Positions 17,402-25,256 of a stretch of DNA of 64,000 bases are shown here, piece after piece (the stretch's first letter is position 1; every line of letters starts with the position of its first letter). The stretch is taken from assembly GCF_014205015.1 (NCBI RefSeq), contig NZ_JACHMO010000001.1, positions 7,936,001-8,000,000 of the forward strand, read 5' to 3'. Position numbers and translations under genes: made by a program. The notes beneath the pieces are model-generated. The model searched no databases and was not told where the DNA came from. It worked only from the letters and a program-made list of their open reading frames with translations. This DNA comes from Saccharothrix ecbatanensis. GTDB taxonomy: Bacteria; Actinomycetota; Actinomycetes; Mycobacteriales; Pseudonocardiaceae.

Positions 17402-19289
17402 GCGCCACCGCTTCACGGAGGTGGGCGATGACGGCCCGCTCGTCGTCGGCGAAAGCAGGCTGGTTCAACTGTCCGGCGTCGGGTTCGGGCAACGAAACCC
17501 GGACGAGTCCCGAATCATCCATCAACCGCCCGAGAGCCTGGACTTTCTCCCGCAACCTGCTGTCGACCGTCTGATCGATGGTGCCTTCGCTCAGCAGCAG
17601 GGTGAAACGCGTCATCACGTCATCACGCAGCCCCAAGCGGTGGATGCGGTCCTGGCTCTGGAGGAAGTGACCGGCGTTGAAGCTCCGGTCGAGGTACACG
17701 GCGTGGTGGCACCAGTGATGCAGGCTGACGCCTTCCCCGCACGCGGCCGGGTTGGCAAGCAACACGTGGCAGTCGTCCTCATGCCGGAATCGGTCGAGTT
17801 CCTGTTCGCGCGTGATCGCGTTCGCCGGTGCGCCGTCTTCCGGAGGAACACCACCGTGCACCACCGCCGGGTTGTGCTCCTCGAGAAGGAGGGCGAGCGA
17901 GCGGAGGTTGCGCACGAACGTCGACCAGACGATCACCTTCTGCTTCCTCGAAGCAGCCTCGGCCACGATCTCCCGCACCCGGTCGTATTTCCAAGGCACC
18001 TCGTACTCGCGGTACCGCTGCAACAGTTCGGCGAGCGGCTCGCCCTTTCGGATGTCCAGCGGAGGGTGCGCGAAGCCCTGGTCGTCATTCGCTTCGGATC
18101 CGGCGACCAGGAGCATCGGGTTGGTCGCCGCCTCCATCAGGTACATCACGATCCGGCCGAGCCGGTCGAATTTCCGGCGGGACGACGTGTCCAGGGCAAG
18201 GTGGCCTCGGTAGCGGCCGGCCAGGGCGTCGTAGATCGCCTTCTGGAGGGGGCGCATGGTGGCGAGTTCCACCGAGAAGGTCGTGGGTGGAAGGTCGAGT
18301 TTCGCCTTCGGGGTGCGGACGAAATAGCGGGCGATGGCGTTACCCGTCGCTTGCAGCACGTGGTCTTCGCGGCCATCACGCTCGACGTAGACGCTGGGTG
18401 GAAGGATTTGCCGGTCCTGGCCGGGATAGAGGAACCGCATCAGCGCTACGAGGTCGAAGGCTCCCTGTGGTGCGGGAGTGCCGGTGAGCACGTCGCGGCG
18501 TCGAGCCGCATACGCCAAGTCCAGCACCGCTCGGCCATGGACCCCGAGTTCGCCGCGCTTGATGCGGTGCGCCTCGTCGAGGACGACTTGAGTCGGCCGT
18601 CGGGCGACGAACTCCCGGATGCGGTCGTAGTCGGACGCGACGCGGTTGTAGTTGGTGAGGACGATATCCACGTCGTCCGGGATGAACGAGTTCGGCCCTG
18701 AGTGCACGGCGATGGTCGGAGCAGGCTCCAGACAGGCCGCCGCATCCTCCTTCCAGGTGTGGAAGGCGGCAATCGGGGCGATGACGAGCAGTTGCGCGAC
18801 CCGCCCCCGCGCCCGCCCGAGGGCGAAGTTGGCCAGGGCCACGCTGGTCTTGCCCGCGCCAGGCACTGAGAAGTCGGCTCCGTGCGGCAACCGGACGATG
18901 GTCGCCAGATTCTCCAACTGGAACGGCATCAGCTCGCGCCGCGTGAAGCCTGCGGCCCGCAGCTGCTCCGGCAGGGATGAGATGTCGTAGGTCTCCATCG
19001 GCGGGATCGCTCGCTCGCGTTCCAAGCGATCTGTTTTGAGCAGCTGCAGTTGATCCCGCAGCGTCGGACCGAGTTCGACGCTCTCTCCGAACAGACGTCG
19101 TATCTCCTGGATGGCGGCCAGCTCGGCGAAGAAGACGTCGACGCGCACGTCGATCCGGTTCAACGAGCCGCCGACGATGCCCCGCGAGAAAGCCTCCTGC
19201 AACCTTGCCCACGCGCCCGGATTGGCATCGGGCCCGGCGTTCGCGACGACTACCGGCCGGCCCCGCTGGTACAGCTCAAACTTGATCAA
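17391..19289 (-). CDS. SNF2-family helicase/translocase (defence island)
   Basis: This 632-aa superfamily 2 ATPase has motif Q/I at RRELMPFQLENLATIVRL and the Walker A ADFSVPGAGKTSVALANF (about residues 137-154). The DEAH box is VVLDEAHRIKRG (about 220-231), motif III is VLTGTPAPQG, and helicase C-domain motifs are VIVWSTFVRN and FLQSQDRIHRLG (motif VI). The N-terminal 110 residues and C-terminal 80 are unassigned. There is no nuclease domain within it; the following DUF3883 gene could supply one. The ATG overlaps the ParB-like gene (ATGA). Such ATPases translocate on DNA in several defence systems; target choice cannot be read from sequence. Confidence 0.9.
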   Translation of the reverse strand: MIKFELYQRGRPVVVANAGPDANPGAWARLQEAFSRGIVGGSLNRIDVRVDVFFAELAAIQEIRRLFGESVELGPTLRDQLQLLKTDRLERERAIPPMETYDISSLPEQLRAAGFTRRELMPFQLENLATIVRLPHGADFSVPGAGKTSVALANFALGRARGRVAQLLVIAPIAAFHTWKEDAAACLEPAPTIAVHSGPNSFIPDDVDIVLTNYNRVASDYDRIREFVARRPTQVVLDEAHRIKRGELGVHGRAVLDLAYAARRRDVLTGTPAPQGAFDLVALMRFLYPGQDRQILPPSVYVERDGREDHVLQATGNAIARYFVRTPKAKLDLPPTTFSVELATMRPLQKAIYDALAGRYRGHLALDTSSRRKFDRLGRIVMYLMEAATNPMLLVAGSEANDDQGFAHPPLDIRKGEPLAELLQRYREYEVPWKYDRVREIVAEAASRKQKVIVWSTFVRNLRSLALLLEEHNPAVVHGGVPPEDGAPANAITREQELDRFRHEDDCHVLLANPAACGEGVSLHHWCHHAVYLDRSFNAGHFLQSQDRIHRLGLRDDVMTRFTLLLSEGTIDQTVDSRLREKVQALGRLMDDSGLVRVSLPEPDAGQLNQPAFADDERAVIAHLREAVAHAP

Positions 19290-20599
19290 GGAAGCTCCTT
19301 GATCTCACGCGTCAACGCCTCCAGCTCGTCGAGCTTCGCCGTCAGGGCGCTCTCGTCCCAGCTCGGGTAGTCGCGAGCTTTCGGCAAGGCGATGAGCACG
19401 CGCTTCAGCTCCGCGATAGCCTTGTCGACGCGCGTTATCGGAGCCTTGACCGCGGTCTGGTCGCGTTCCTGTTCCTCGGCTTCTTCCGCCGCGTTGGTGA
19501 TGGCGTTGTTGAGGCTTTCGAGCACATCACGTGTCAGCACCCGCTCGCCGCCGGCAAGCTCGATGGTCTCCTCGGGCCTCTTCTGAGCCAGAAGCCCCAG
19601 CACGCCGTCCAGAGGTGAGGCGGTGCTCGGCGGGCCGACGAGATCGCCGATAAGGTCGTCGTCCACAGGATCTTCCGTCTGCTGCTCGACCGTCTCCAGC
19701 ACGAGCCGCAACGAGGCATCCCCCTCGACCTCACGCCTGACGAGCTCAGCCGCGTCATCCCGACGCAGGTTGCGCAGCTTGCGGTACTGCACGTTGGCCA
19801 GAGTGCCGAGGAAGTAGGCCGACCGAACGCTGGCAGCCTCGGCCTGGGGCTTGTTCTTGATGTGCTTGGCCAATTCGTCGAACGCCGACTCGTTGTCGTT
19901 GAAGTCGATGTGCAGACGCGCGCCGTTGGACAAGGACACGAGCTGGTGGACCTGTTGGAGCTTCTCGTGCAGCGAACGGACGCCGCTCGCGTCCCGGTGC
20001 ATCCGCTGGGCCACCTTCAGGTAGTCCTTGCCCTCCCGGTCGAACAGCTCCTCGATGAGCAGAGCCTCGTTGATCCACGAGTACTCCTGCTTGAAGTCGC
20101 GAGCCACTTGGAGCTCGGCCTCAAGGTCCACCAGCTCGTTCTCGGTTGCGTCCTGCGGCAGCACGAGACATTGCACGTACTGGGCCTTGAGGTGTCGGTC
20201 CTCGTACAACGCGCGTAGGGCTGCGGTCCGCCGGTTCCCGTTGATCAGGATGCCGTCGGCGGTGATGATCGCCGGCTCTTGTTGGCCGCGTTCCTTCAGA
20301 TCGTCCTTGAGGGAGTCGAAACCCTCCTGGCCGGCCAGAATCCGGTACTGCGCCTCCTGCGCCTCCTCGCCGAGCGGATCGGCCGTGAAGAGGTCAGGGC
20401 GACCCTTGGCGTGGATCTCGCGCCGTTGTTCGGCGGTGGTCCGGTGGTTCCTGGTGGAGAACCGGACCCAACTCACCTCTACTTCGACGCGCGGGAGCTC
20501 CTTGTCCGACCGGGGCCAGGCCGGCACGGCAACGTATCCCCTCTTGTCGCGTGCTTCGAGAAAGGCCGCCCGATCCTGGTCAAGTGCTGGATTCGGCAC
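19286..20599 (-). CDS. ParB/Srx-like DNA-binding protein (defence island)
   Basis: This 437-aa protein carries a ParB-like nucleotide-binding fold in its N-terminal third. EGFDSLKDDLKERGQQEPAI is followed by DGILINGNRRTAALRALYED, the GNRR box being equivalent to GERR/GEHRR in ParB. ParB-like domains can hydrolyse CTP or ATP or nick DNA. The middle (AQRMHRDASGVRSLHEKLQQ) resembles the helix-turn-helix after the ParB box. The C-terminus (about 370-437) is rich in Glu/Ala/Leu and probably coiled coil. It is 4 bp from the upstream gene and overlaps the helicase gene, so it is part of one operon. ParB here is not with parA, so plasmid partitioning is unlikely. Confidence 0.78.
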   Translation of the reverse strand: MPNPALDQDRAAFLEARDKRGYVAVPAWPRSDKELPRVEVEVSWVRFSTRNHRTTAEQRREIHAKGRPDLFTADPLGEEAQEAQYRILAGQEGFDSLKDDLKERGQQEPAIITADGILINGNRRTAALRALYEDRHLKAQYVQCLVLPQDATENELVDLEAELQVARDFKQEYSWINEALLIEELFDREGKDYLKVAQRMHRDASGVRSLHEKLQQVHQLVSLSNGARLHIDFNDNESAFDELAKHIKNKPQAEAASVRSAYFLGTLANVQYRKLRNLRRDDAAELVRREVEGDASLRLVLETVEQQTEDPVDDDLIGDLVGPPSTASPLDGVLGLLAQKRPEETIELAGGERVLTRDVLESLNNAITNAAEEAEEQERDQTAVKAPITRVDKAIAELKRVLIALPKARDYPSWDESALTAKLDELEALTREIKELP

Positions 20600-20603
20600 C
20601 GTG

Positions 20604-21446
20604 TCAACTCCTGTAGGTGGTGGATCGGAACGGGCCGAACCGTCCGGTGACGATGGTCTTCACGGCGCCTGCTCTCTGCTGGAAGCCGATGTGGCCGGTG
20701 AAGGTCGCCGCCTTCTCTGCGGTGATGCCGAAGAGGCTCAACAGCAGCTCGGGGAACACCCGGACCTGATGGCCCTTCCAGTTCCAGCCGTCCTCCGTCT
20801 CGTCATCGTCGGGCATGACGTAGACGCACGGAGGAGGTACGGACTGCCCCCCGATGTCAATCGAGTTGGACATCTTGGGACAGATGCGGTGCGGCGTGCC
20901 GCACAGCTCGTTGTGGAAGATGACGCCGTCGAGTCGACCAGGGCGCTCGGAGAAAAACCGCTTGCGCAACCGGGTGACGCCTTTGGTCACATGTTCGCCG
21001 GGGTGGTAGCGCATGCTGGAGCACAGCCACCACAGGTAGGTTTCGTCGGCCCACTTCGGCACTTCCCACGCCACGCTGCTGTGGTGGCCGTCCGGACAGC
21101 CCTTCTGGATCACCGCGATCTCGCCCCGGCCCTCGATGCTCAGCCGGTACACCGTCTCCTCGCCGGCCACGGGGGTGGTGAAGGCTCCGATCAGGCCTTT
21201 GTTCAGCATGGCTTCGAACAGGCCTTTCAGGAACTCGCGCCGCTCCACGTTATTCGCACTGACACGCCCCCGAATCGCCTCAATAGCCATCGGCAAAGCG
21301 CTACGGAATTCGGCTTCGGTAAGGCCGCGGCGGCTGAGGTAGTCAGCCTCTCCGGCGAGTTCGTTGATAAGTCTGGACACCTTGTCGACGATCTCCGGCG
21401 GAGGTGCGCCCGCATGACGACAGGGCGTCGCTTCCTCCGGGCTCAT
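20604..21446 (-). CDS. Unrecognised 280-aa protein of the defence island
   Basis: I do not recognise this family. Visible features are an N-terminal helical segment (PPEIVDKVSRLINELAGEA), a possible winged helix near residues 60-105 (FLKGLFEAMLNKGLIGAF, EETVYRLSIEG), then GEIAVIQKGCPDGHHSSVAW. Next come a Trp-rich stretch (KWADETYLWWLCSSM) and GRLDGVIFHNELCGTPHRIC. Paired Cys/His residues (C-P-D-G-H-H, ELCGTPHRICPK) could bind metal, and D-G-V-I-F-H-N-E is loosely reminiscent of restriction nucleases. It is 4 bp upstream of the ParB-like gene and 144 bp downstream of vsr, so it probably opens the second part of the island transcript. Function unknown. Confidence 0.7.
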   Translation of the reverse strand: MSPEEATPCRHAGAPPPEIVDKVSRLINELAGEADYLSRRGLTEAEFRSALPMAIEAIRGRVSANNVERREFLKGLFEAMLNKGLIGAFTTPVAGEETVYRLSIEGRGEIAVIQKGCPDGHHSSVAWEVPKWADETYLWWLCSSMRYHPGEHVTKGVTRLRKRFFSERPGRLDGVIFHNELCGTPHRICPKMSNSIDIGGQSVPPPCVYVMPDDDETEDGWNWKGHQVRVFPELLLSLFGITAEKAATFTGHIGFQQRAGAVKTIVTGRFGPFRSTTYRS

Positions 21447-21590
21447 GCGCCATCGCCCCTGCGTGCAATCAGCTCGACTCTTACGGATCCCATGCGTAAT
21501 GCCTTCACAACGGCAACATACTCCAGACGTCGAGACCGTGACGTCGACAAGGCGACGATTATCAGTTGATCGGGAGCCGATGCTCTTTTG
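21447..21590. promoter_or_regulatory. Internal gap in the defence island, possible promoter
   Basis: The 144-bp gap between vsr and the 280-aa gene is the only sizeable space in the island. By eye it is less G+C-rich than the surroundings (for example TTATCAGTTGATCGG, CTCTTTTGTTAG). It may hold a separate promoter for the four distal genes; no operator is recognised. Confidence 0.35.
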
Positions 21591-22022
21591 TTAGCCGCTG
21601 CGGTCGGGTCGCCGCTTGACCTGCTCCGCGATCGCTTCCGCCGCGACGTCGAGATCGTCGTGTTCCCACACCACGGTCAGCGTCCAGCCGGCCTCGGCCA
21701 GGCGCGCCGCGGTGTCCGCGTCCCGACGCATGTTGCGCTGCACTTTCTCCGACCAGTAGCCGCTATTGGAGGACGGCGCCCGGTAGTGCTGCGGGCATCC
21801 GTGCCAGAAGCACCCGCGGATCTCGACGGCGACTTTGGCCCTGCGGAAGACGATGTCGACCGTTCGGCGGACGTCGGGCAGCGGTCGGGTGCACACCCGG
21901 TAGCGCAGACCCATCGCGTACAGGGCCTTGCGGAGGCGCAACTCGGGTTTGGTGTCGCGGCTCCGGTTCGCCTGCATGGACTTGCGAGTCGCTCCACTGG
22001 TCGCCCAGGACGCTTCCGGCAT
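21591..22022 (-). CDS. vsr: Very short patch repair (Vsr) mismatch endonuclease
   Basis: This 143-aa Vsr nickase cuts beside T:G mismatches that arise when 5-methylcytosine deaminates. The diagnostic order is present: MQANRSRDTKPELRLRKAL near the N-terminus, GLRYRVCTRPLPDVRRTVDI with the catalytic Asp, then VAVEIRGCFWHGCPQH, which includes the structural zinc Cys/His ligands. Downstream is WSEKVQRNMRRDADTAARL. I chose ATG 22022, 19 bp after the restriction gene stop; ATG 22073 would add 17 residues and overlap that gene. Location beside a cytosine methyltransferase is the expected partnership. Confidence 0.93.
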   Translation of the reverse strand: MPEASWATSGATRKSMQANRSRDTKPELRLRKALYAMGLRYRVCTRPLPDVRRTVDIVFRRAKVAVEIRGCFWHGCPQHYRAPSSNSGYWSEKVQRNMRRDADTAARLAEAGWTLTVVWEHDDLDVAAEAIAEQVKRRPDRSG

Positions 22023-22041
22023 GCTGAACACCCTAGCCGGG

Positions 22042-22824
22042 TCACTCGAAGTCGAGTTCGAGCTCGCCGCCATCCGGGGTGTCGGTGTCCGAGGGCGTGA
22101 GCGGCCGTCGGACGCTGCCGACGAGGCCTTCCATGTGGATCACATCGGCATCGGGGGCGGAACGCCCTTCCGCCTCGGCGAGCCGGGTGGCGGCGAGGTA
22201 GGCGAGTCGGACCGCCTGGATGACCAGCACCCGCCGCAGACCTGTAGACACCTCACCCCGCTCGTGCGCGACCGCGGCCAGGCGGGAGACCGTTTCGGCC
22301 CGGCGTGCGATCCGGACGTCGGGGTGGCCGCGTTCCTCCCGGGTCTGGTCGCTGATCAGGGCGAACCGCTTGGACGGCGGCAGGTCGCCGAGATCGGAGA
22401 CCGGAGGGATCTTCTCGTTGAGGATTGCCTTGAATCGGCTCTCCTCGATGGCGAGGGTGTAGGCGTTGTACTCGACGCTGTCGAGGTGTCGTCTGGCCTG
22501 CTTGTTCGCGGCGGGGATGCCCTCGTACTCCCAAAGAGGCCAGAGCTGCATCTCGGCGACCTCGAAGACGTCCAGGATGCGCATCGCCACAGCATCGGTC
22601 CGCTGATTGCTCAGGTGTCGGCGAACGCGGGCGCGGAGTCGCTCGTTGGTCTGACCGACGTAGATCGGCTCGCCTTCGTAGTCGTAGAAAGCGTAACAAC
22701 CCCATTGGGCGTCCGCCCATTTGCGGCCTTGGTCGTCCTTGGTGTCCAAGGCGAGTTCGAGAAGAGCGCGGAAGTCCTGCACGGACTTCGCGGGAAGGCT
22801 TTTCTTCGTGGGTCTCGGAGACAC
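22042..22824 (-). CDS. GIY-YIG restriction endonuclease (Eco29kI-like), probable R protein
   Basis: This 260-aa protein has an N-terminal GIY-YIG nuclease domain. GCYAFYDYEGEPIYVGQT (about residues 42-59) gives the two Tyr of the GIY-YIG pair, LRARVRRHLSNQ (about 63-74) gives the Arg/His, and SVEYNAYTLAIEESRFKAIL followed by NEK gives the Glu and Asn. This is the residue pattern of the Eco29kI/NgoMIII class of type II enzymes, so it is the likely restriction partner of the adjacent methyltransferase (4-bp gap). The C-terminal 110 residues (RRAETVSRLAAVAHERGEV onward) are specific to this protein. The recognition site is not readable; CCGCGG would be the guess by family. Confidence 0.75.
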   Translation of the reverse strand: MSPRPTKKSLPAKSVQDFRALLELALDTKDDQGRKWADAQWGCYAFYDYEGEPIYVGQTNERLRARVRRHLSNQRTDAVAMRILDVFEVAEMQLWPLWEYEGIPAANKQARRHLDSVEYNAYTLAIEESRFKAILNEKIPPVSDLGDLPPSKRFALISDQTREERGHPDVRIARRAETVSRLAAVAHERGEVSTGLRRVLVIQAVRLAYLAATRLAEAEGRSAPDADVIHMEGLVGSVRRPLTPSDTDTPDGGELELDFE

Positions 22825-22828
22825 CCGA

Positions 22829-24031
22829 TCAGGCTCCCACAGCAGCCAATCGCGTGTCCGCGTTTTCGGACGCCAGTTGAGTCAGCGGCATCAGGTAGTG
22901 CTTGCCCAGCCAGGCCACGGCCGGCACGCACACGGCGTCGCCGAACCCGAAGATCAGGTGACCGTCCCGATGCCCGTCGATCATGTAGTCGCCCGCGCCC
23001 ATGAGTCGCGCGTACTCGATCCCCGTCATCCAGCGAACCTTCAGCTCGCCCTTGCCCACCTCGACGACCGCTTGCTTAGACGAGCCGCCACGCGCCGTGC
23101 GCAGGCAACCGGCGATGTCGTCCGAGCGGATCTCCCACTGGGGCTTGCCCTGCCTGGTCCTGCGGTAGGCCGTGCGATGTGTCGTCTTACGCGCCTTGCG
23201 CAGCTTTTCGAGCCGCTCCGATTGGATCGGCGACAGCTGGTTCTCGAAGGAGGCGACACGAATCGGGTCCCACCAGCGGGAATCGGACCCGTCCAAGCGT
23301 TCGACGACCTGTGACAGCGAAATATCGGGCGAGGGCTCGATGTCAGGGAGCAGGTAGCGATGAGTGTCGAGCGATTTGTCGCGGAAGGGGCCTTGCAGCC
23401 ACTCCGGGCGCAGGAGCGGGTTCGCGTCGGGTGTGTCCTTCGGAGGATTGAGCGCTCCGACGACGAACAGGCGCGGACGCGATTGCGGCACGAACCACCG
23501 CGCGTCCAAGGTGAGGACGTCGACGGAGTATCCGAGCTTGTTGAGCTCTTTGATCGCAGCTTTGAGATCTGCGCCGTTGTGGCTGGTGGCCAGCCCGACC
23601 ACGTTCTCCAGGGTGACCACCGGAGGGCGCTGGTCGAGCGGCAGTTCACGGAGGATGCGGGTGAACTGGTAGAACGCGGCGGACCGGGTGCCGCTCAATC
23701 CGAGTCGCGCGCCGGCCAGCGAGACGTCGACGCACGGGGACGACGCCCAAGCGAGCGCCAGTCGACCGGTTGGAAGGCTGTCGGCGTGGACCTCGGCGAT
23801 GTCTTCGAGGACGAACTTGTGCGTGTCCTCGGTGTCCTCGGTGAAGTGCTGCACGTACATGTTGCGCTTCGCCGGTTCGATGTCATTCGACCACGAGACC
23901 CGGAAGCCGGCCTGCTGAAGGCCAAGCCGGGCGAGGCCGATGCCGGCGAAGAACTCCGCTGCGACAGGCTCCGTGGGTTCGAACGGCAACGTCGGCTCGC
24001 TGGCCTGGGCTAGCTTCGACACGGCGCGCAC
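22829..24031 (-). CDS. DNA (cytosine-5) methyltransferase
   Basis: This 400-aa C5-methyltransferase shows motif I AAEFFAGIGLARLGL (about residues 24-38), motif IV ASSPCVDVSLAG with the catalytic Cys (PC then VDVS), motif VI TLENVVG, motif VIII WFVPQSRPRLFVVG and motif X GFGDAVCVPAVAWLG. The region between VIII and IX (about 205-320) is the target recognition domain. It is the first gene of the reverse-strand island; protection of host DNA against the GIY-YIG enzyme is the likely role. Start GTG 24031 is the furthest; GTG 24022 (MSKLAQASEP) is equally plausible and neither has a good Shine-Dalgarno. A CCGCGG hexamer lies about 20 bp upstream (24051). Confidence 0.93.
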   Translation of the reverse strand: MRAVSKLAQASEPTLPFEPTEPVAAEFFAGIGLARLGLQQAGFRVSWSNDIEPAKRNMYVQHFTEDTEDTHKFVLEDIAEVHADSLPTGRLALAWASSPCVDVSLAGARLGLSGTRSAAFYQFTRILRELPLDQRPPVVTLENVVGLATSHNGADLKAAIKELNKLGYSVDVLTLDARWFVPQSRPRLFVVGALNPPKDTPDANPLLRPEWLQGPFRDKSLDTHRYLLPDIEPSPDISLSQVVERLDGSDSRWWDPIRVASFENQLSPIQSERLEKLRKARKTTHRTAYRRTRQGKPQWEIRSDDIAGCLRTARGGSSKQAVVEVGKGELKVRWMTGIEYARLMGAGDYMIDGHRDGHLIFGFGDAVCVPAVAWLGKHYLMPLTQLASENADTRLAAVGA

Positions 24032-24170
24032 TGTACGAAACCTACTCTCTCCGCGGCGAGCCCTTGTCGGCAGGTCGCACTCTTGTTCGATCTTATGGGC
24101 ATTTGGCGGACATGTGCGCTGACATCGACACGATCATGCGTAAGTGTGGTGTCCAGAGCACAATCGTGGG

Positions 24171-25256
24171 ATGACCGGAGCCGGAGCGTCGACCGGGCTC
24201 GTGGGGTTCGCCCGCGCGCTCCGGCACGGTGGCGTGGCGTGCGGGCCGGATCGGGCGCAGGCGTTCGTCGCCGCCGTCGGCCACCTGGACCTCGCCGAAC
24301 GGGACCAGGTCTACTGGGCCGGGCGGCTCACCCTCTGCTCCGAGCCGGACGACCTGCCCCGGTACGACGCGGCGTTCACCGCCTGGTTCGGGGGGATGCC
24401 CCCGCGGGCTCCGGCTAAACGGGCACGGCAGACCAGCCACCTGGCCGCGCTGGGTGACGGCACGGCGAAGCGGAACGGGCGGGCGCCGACGGTCAAGGCC
24501 GCCGCCAGTGACGTGGAAGTGTTGCGGCGCAAGGACATCGCCAAGCTGAGCCCGGCGGAGAAGCGGCACCTCCAGGAGTTGCTGGCGGCCCTCGAACCGG
24601 TGCCGCCGACCCGCCGTGCACTGCGCCGCACGCCCGCACGGCGAGGTGGGATCGATCCACGCCGGACGCTGAAGGACATGCTGGCCACCGGCGAGTTGAC
24701 CAGGCCACGGCACCGCGACCGGAAGACCCGACCTCGCAAAGTGGTCCTGCTGATCGACGTGTCCGGCTCGATGAAGCCCTACGCCGACGCCCTCCTCCGC
24801 TTCGCGCACGTCGTCGCCCGCCGCATGCCCGTCGAGGTCTGCACGCTCGGCACCCGGCTGACCAGGGTCACCCGCCAACTCCGCCACCGCGACCCCGAAC
24901 AGGCCATGGCCGCCGCCGCCCGCGCGGTCCCCGACTTCGAGGGCGGCACCCGGCTCGGCGAGACGATCAAGGTGTTCCTGGACCGCTGGGGTCAGCGCGG
25001 CGCGGCTCGGCGGGCCGTGGTGGTCATCTGCTCGGACGGCTGGGAACGCGGTGACCCGGCGCTGCTCGCCGAACAGGCGCAACGGCTCAAACGCTTGGCG
25101 CACAAGGTGGTCTGGGTCAACCCGCACGCCGGGCACGACGGCTACCTGCCCGTCCAGTCCGGCATCGCCGCCGCCCTCCCGCACCTGGACCGGCTGCTCG
25201 CCGGCCACAGCCTCGACACCCTGCACGCCCTGCTTGAGGAGGTACGACTTGCGTGA
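24171..25256 (+). CDS. VWA domain protein (CoxE-like)
   Basis: This 361-aa protein belongs to the CoxE/VWA_CoxE family, the partner of MoxR ATPases in maturation of molybdenum hydroxylases. Its C-terminal VWA domain (about 185-360) has the metal-ion-dependent adhesion site LLIDVSGSMKPYADALLRFA with D-x-S-x-S, then FEGGTRLGETIKVFLDRW and VVVICSDGWERGDPALLAEQ. The N-terminus (GLVGFARALRHGGVACGPDRA) is standard. Start ATG 24171 (MTGAGAST). The moxR gene that should precede it is at 15.6 kb, with the defence island in between, so its original promoter may have been lost; it is now divergent from the methyltransferase gene (139-bp gap). Confidence 0.9.
   Translation: MTGAGASTGLVGFARALRHGGVACGPDRAQAFVAAVGHLDLAERDQVYWAGRLTLCSEPDDLPRYDAAFTAWFGGMPPRAPAKRARQTSHLAALGDGTAKRNGRAPTVKAAASDVEVLRRKDIAKLSPAEKRHLQELLAALEPVPPTRRALRRTPARRGGIDPRRTLKDMLATGELTRPRHRDRKTRPRKVVLLIDVSGSMKPYADALLRFAHVVARRMPVEVCTLGTRLTRVTRQLRHRDPEQAMAAAARAVPDFEGGTRLGETIKVFLDRWGQRGAARRAVVVICSDGWERGDPALLAEQAQRLKRLAHKVVWVNPHAGHDGYLPVQSGIAAALPHLDRLLAGHSLDTLHALLEEVRLA

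Noticed and set aside
16469..24031. DISARM, BREX or Dnd phosphorothioation system
   Set aside because: Hallmark genes (drmA/B/C; pglZ/brxC; dndC/D) are missing although a cytosine methyltransferase and SNF2 ATPase are present.
16469..24031. Prophage or integrative element
   Set aside because: No integrase, excisionase, phage structural or conjugation gene, and no att-like direct repeat was seen at either end.
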